This document shows positions 12,942 through 14,826 of a stretch of 14,826 bases of DNA, in pieces. Both the position numbers and the translations under genes were made by a program. Source of the DNA: Prosthecobacter debontii (GTDB lineage: Bacteria > Verrucomicrobiota > Verrucomicrobiia > Verrucomicrobiales > Akkermansiaceae). The stretch is taken from assembly GCA_945883455.1 (NCBI GenBank), contig CAMCXJ010000041.1, forward strand, positions 1 to 14,826, read 5' to 3'. Positions within the stretch are counted from its first letter, which is position 1. Each line of letters opens with the position of its first letter. Under the pieces are notes generated by a model. That model was not told the origin of the DNA. It made no database searches and was given only the letters and a program-made list of their open reading frames with translations.

Positions 12942-12955
12942 AGTTCGGGTGAACA
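12942..12955 (-). promoter_or_regulatory. Candidate LexA (SOS) box upstream of the radical-SAM operon
   Basis: On the minus strand the site reads TGTTC-ACCC-GAACT, one base from the perfect palindrome TGTTC-N4-GAACA that I recall as the LexA motif of Verrucomicrobia. It ends one base before the ATG, in position to block a near-leaderless transcript. No convincing -35 is visible. Function is inferred from match and context. Confidence 0.6.
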
Positions 12956-13014
12956 CTAGCTGGGAAGACTTGAATAACCAGTGGAAAAACAGCGGTTGAT
13001 CGCAGGGAGCCTTT

Positions 13015-13157
13015 AACCACGGATTTCAGGCATTATCACGGATAAGAAGATCTGGATTGAAGTTTGCATCTGAATTTCACGATCTAATTTTCCAAGACGA
13101 GATGCAGACACACTCGAGGTCTTCATTCGTGTAAATCCGTGACGGTCATCCGTGGTT
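13015..13157. repeat. CACGGAT-bounded inverted-repeat element
   Basis: AACCACGGAT (13015-13024) and its exact complement ATCCGTGGTT (13148-13157) bound a 143-bp segment. Just inside each end lies a second inverted word, TCACGGAT (13036-13043) and ATCCGTGA (13135-13142). This layout matches the CACGGAT stutter repeats common between genes in Verrucomicrobia and Planctomycetes. No gene is visible inside. The right end overlaps the 3' end of the frameshifted Avd-like remnant. Between the radical-SAM gene and this element (12956-13014) I see nothing I can name. Confidence 0.6.
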
Positions 13158-13332
13158 CAAAACACGAAATTTCTGTCGGCATTTCGGCAACCTCGCCCAG
13201 CCTCCGACCATTCGCCCGCATTCGCCCGCATTCCTCCAGCCCCTTCGCGCTGAAGAGGAACTGGCGGTCGCTGATCAGTTTCCTGTCCATGCACAGCCTC
13301 ACCAGCCAGCGCACTACCTCGATCTTGCGGTT
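13146..13332 (-). pseudogene. 3' remnant of an Avd-like four-helix-bundle gene, frameshifted
   Basis: The minus strand encodes a segment (RKIEVVRWLVRLCMDRKL, then ISDRQFLF and LEECGRM) that looks like the C-terminal helices of Avd-like/S23-type four-helix-bundle proteins. After GRM the frame is shifted by an extra copy of a 10-bp word (13210-13229). Removing one copy restores GRMVGGWARLPKCRQ and a stop at 13146-13148; GRM-x-GGW is a common ending for such proteins. The N-terminal half of the expected roughly 115 residues is missing. The restored stop falls in the CACGGAT repeat. Family assignment is from memory of the motif only. Confidence 0.5.
13210..13229. repeat. 10-bp tandem duplication causing a frameshift
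   Basis: ATTCGCCCGC occurs twice without a gap (13210-13219 and 13220-13229). Ten bases is not a multiple of three, and the duplication separates the two halves of the Avd-like reading frame, so it is probably the inactivating event. Confidence 0.8.
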
Positions 13333-13376
13333 TTGAAAAAGAAAAGGGCAAAGAGCGAAAGGATTAAGGGAAGAAA

Positions 13377-13560
13377 TCAACGTCTTCTTCTCATTACCAC
13401 GCCGAATGCGCCGATGAAGGTGGTGTTATCCACCACGTTCCCGGCATTACCGATGGTCACGAAGTTTATGGTGAAATTGTTCGCCCCACTGCCAAAGGTA
13501 TCGGCATGGGCGGCGGCGAGCGGAAGGAATAGGATGGAGAGGATGCGTAATTTCTTTCAT
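13377..13560 (-). pseudogene. Collapsed gene: signal peptide, SUMF1-like start and PEP-CTERM-like tail
   Basis: On the minus strand, one base out of frame with the ATG at 13560-13558, 59 codons read as a basic start (KKLRI), a hydrophobic core ending LAAAHA, then DTFGSGANNFTINFVTIGNA and GNVVDNTT, then FIGAFGVVMRRRR and a stop at 13377. The first part matches the mature start of the secreted formylglycine-enzyme-like (SUMF1) proteins common in Verrucomicrobia. The end resembles the hydrophobic-plus-arginine end of a PEP-CTERM sorting signal. The roughly 200 or more residues normally between them are gone. An extra A after ATG (ATGAAAG instead of ATGAAG) also breaks the frame. A purine-rich spacer of about 45 bp separates it from the Avd-like remnant; 13561-13678 upstream of it holds nothing I can name. 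Confidence 0.5.
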
Positions 13561-13678
13561 CACCAAAACAGCAGTCCACGTGCCGGATGGCTAGGGATTT
13601 ATCGTGAATGTTTGATGACGGAATTCCAAGATGGGAACGATCGGATGGATATGAACCTTCGGTGACCTCAAGCCTTCC

Positions 13679-14826
13679 TCACTCCTCTGCCAGTTCCCCG
13701 CATGCCTTTGCCAGCGGGATGGCGGTGATCCGCTCATCCAGCGCGAAGGCGTGTTTCCCGGGATGCACCACATACAGATGATCCAAGCCAAGATCCTCGC
13801 AGGCGACATGCATCGATTTCGTAGTGCCGGGACGATCCGTGTATTTGAACTCGAAACCCAGCCTTTTCCCGCGGTGAAATACCAGAAGATCGAGTTCCGC
13901 CCCCGCGTGGGTGGCCCAGAAATACGCCTCGCGGTCGCCCGTGATGGAAAGGATCTGCTCCATGGCGTAGCCTTCCCATGAGGCTCCGAGCTTGGGATGG
14001 GCCTGCAGGGCCGGACTCTCCGGGATACCCAACAGAGCATGGGCCAGCCCCGAGTCCCTTACATAAATCTTAGGTGCCTTCACTTGCCGCTTCTTGAGGT
14101 TCTCAAACCACGGAGGCAACTGCCGCACCACATACGTCCCGCAGAGGATATCGAGATAGCGCCGCGCCGTCGGCTCGGAGCTGCCGAGCGACCTCGCCAA
14201 TTCCGAAACCTTGAGAACCTGCCCGTGGTAGTGCGCCACCATCGTCCAAAAGCGGCGCAGCGTCATCGCGGGCACCCCGATGCCCAGTTGCGGAATGTCC
14301 CGCTCCAGAAACGTCCGGATAAAATCCTCATGCCACTGCCGCGCCGCCGCGTCGTCCCGTGCCAGGAAAGCCCGTGGGAATCCTCCCCGCCACCAATGCG
14401 TTTCCAAGTCGTCCGCACCAAGTTCTGTGAGCGAAAACCCGGACACGTCGATGAAGGAAACCCGCCCCGCCAAGGTCTCCCCGGCTCCCTTCACCAAGCT
14501 TGACGAAGCGCTGCCAAGAATCAGAAATTTAGCAGGCGTTCCCGGCCGGTCTGCCAGCACCCGCAGCAGCGGAAACAAGGCCGGGATACGTTGGATCTCA
14601 TCCAGCACCACCAAGCCGCGCAGCGGCGAGAGCACCAGCTCCGGATTCGCCAGTCGTGCCAAGTCCGAGGGGGATTCCAGATCGAAAAAATGCGTCTCGC
14701 CCGCCCCTTCCGCAAAATTCTTAGCCAAGGTCGTCTTGCCCGCCTGCCTCGGCCCCACCAAAGACACCACCGGATTGTCCCGTAGCCGGGCGCCAATCGT
14801 TGCCAGATATTTATGTCGGGAAATAC
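13679..14826 (-). CDS. AAA_14/DUF4143 family ATPase (5' end beyond the window)
   Basis: These ATPases are widespread, often horizontally moved, and of uncertain role. The visible 381 residues begin with ISRHKYL at the window edge and continue to the AAA_14 domain: Walker A GPRQAGKT, about 23 visible residues in, then Walker B LVVLDEIQ. The DUF4143 part follows, with a winged-helix-like region (VSELARSLGSSEPTARRYL) and KAPKIYVRDSGL. The C-terminal portion contains GAELDLLVFHRG followed by FEFKYT, a D...ExK pattern like the PD-(D/E)XK nuclease fold known in this family. A GTG at 14768-14770 could serve as a start, but the frame is open to the edge and the preceding residues fit the family, so I treat it as 5'-partial. 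It has no partner gene here. Confidence 0.92.
   Translation of the reverse strand, partial: ISRHKYLATIGARLRDNPVVSLVGPRQAGKTTLAKNFAEGAGETHFFDLESPSDLARLANPELVLSPLRGLVVLDEIQRIPALFPLLRVLADRPGTPAKFLILGSASSSLVKGAGETLAGRVSFIDVSGFSLTELGADDLETHWWRGGFPRAFLARDDAAARQWHEDFIRTFLERDIPQLGIGVPAMTLRRFWTMVAHYHGQVLKVSELARSLGSSEPTARRYLDILCGTYVVRQLPPWFENLKKRQVKAPKIYVRDSGLAHALLGIPESPALQAHPKLGASWEGYAMEQILSITGDREAYFWATHAGAELDLLVFHRGKRLGFEFKYTDRPGTTKSMHVACEDLGLDHLYVVHPGKHAFALDERITAIPLAKACGELAEE

Noticed and set aside
13333..13665. A 110-codon plus-strand open frame in the gene-free stretch
   Set aside because: Its translation has no recognisable domain. The minus strand of the same DNA explains it as a collapsed secreted-protein gene.
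1..14826. CRISPR array, tRNA, rRNA, transposase, phage genes or replication origin
   Set aside because: No regularly spaced repeats, cloverleaf-like segments, transposase motifs or DnaA-box clusters were found on reading both strands.

Overview
The window is about 14.8 kb of GC-rich bacterial DNA and looks like chromosome rather than plasmid or phage. The likely source is the Verrucomicrobiota, near Luteolibacter and other Verrucomicrobiales. Four things suggest this: a LexA-type box of the form I recall as described for that phylum (TGTTC-N4-GAACA); a remnant of a formylglycine-enzyme-like gene with a PEP-CTERM-like tail; stuttering intergenic repeats (CACGGAT, GCTGAAAC and TTTAAAG words); and genes that mostly lack a Shine-Dalgarno sequence. 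This assignment is an inference from sequence character, not from a database search.

Layout. Positions 1-1,775 hold purE then purK on the minus strand, two consecutive steps of purine synthesis. They are separated by about 100 bp of short tandem repeats, and purK is followed by a perfect hairpin. An 81-bp divergent region separates purE from mgtE (plus strand, Mg2+ channel/transporter). After mgtE, still on the plus strand, come a 4-helix membrane protein of unknown function, lnt (apolipoprotein N-acyltransferase) and a 974-residue DUF2339 membrane protein. The last three are tightly packed (12-nt gap, then a 4-nt ATGA overlap) and form an envelope operon. Convergent to it, and overlapping its last 11 bp, is a vapBC-type toxin-antitoxin pair on the minus strand.

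From about 9.1 kb to the end every gene is on the minus strand. First is a conserved-looking protein with no name that I can assign; it carries the landmarks of a kinase/phosphotransferase fold. Upstream of it lies a 167-bp inverted-repeat cassette with two hairpins and the rplI terminator, then rplI (ribosomal protein L9) with a good sigma-70-like promoter. Next is a two-gene operon: a radical-SAM protein of the UDG-linked type (TIGR03916-like) with a C-terminal helix-hairpin-helix, overlapping its DUF4130 partner (TIGR03915-like). A near-perfect Verrucomicrobia-type LexA box touches the start of the radical-SAM gene, so the pair is a candidate SOS-regulated repair module. No uracil-DNA glycosylase domain is fused to the partner.

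Positions 12,941-13,678 contain no intact gene. They hold a CACGGAT-bounded inverted-repeat element, the 3' part of an Avd-like four-helix-bundle gene frameshifted by a 10-bp tandem duplication, and an internally collapsed gene with a signal peptide and a PEP-CTERM-like tail. The window ends inside an AAA_14/DUF4143 ATPase gene whose 5' end lies outside.

The most interesting items are the LexA-box/radical-SAM operon, the unnamed kinase-like protein, the cassette around the rplI terminator, and the two decayed genes, whose lesions can be read at base level.
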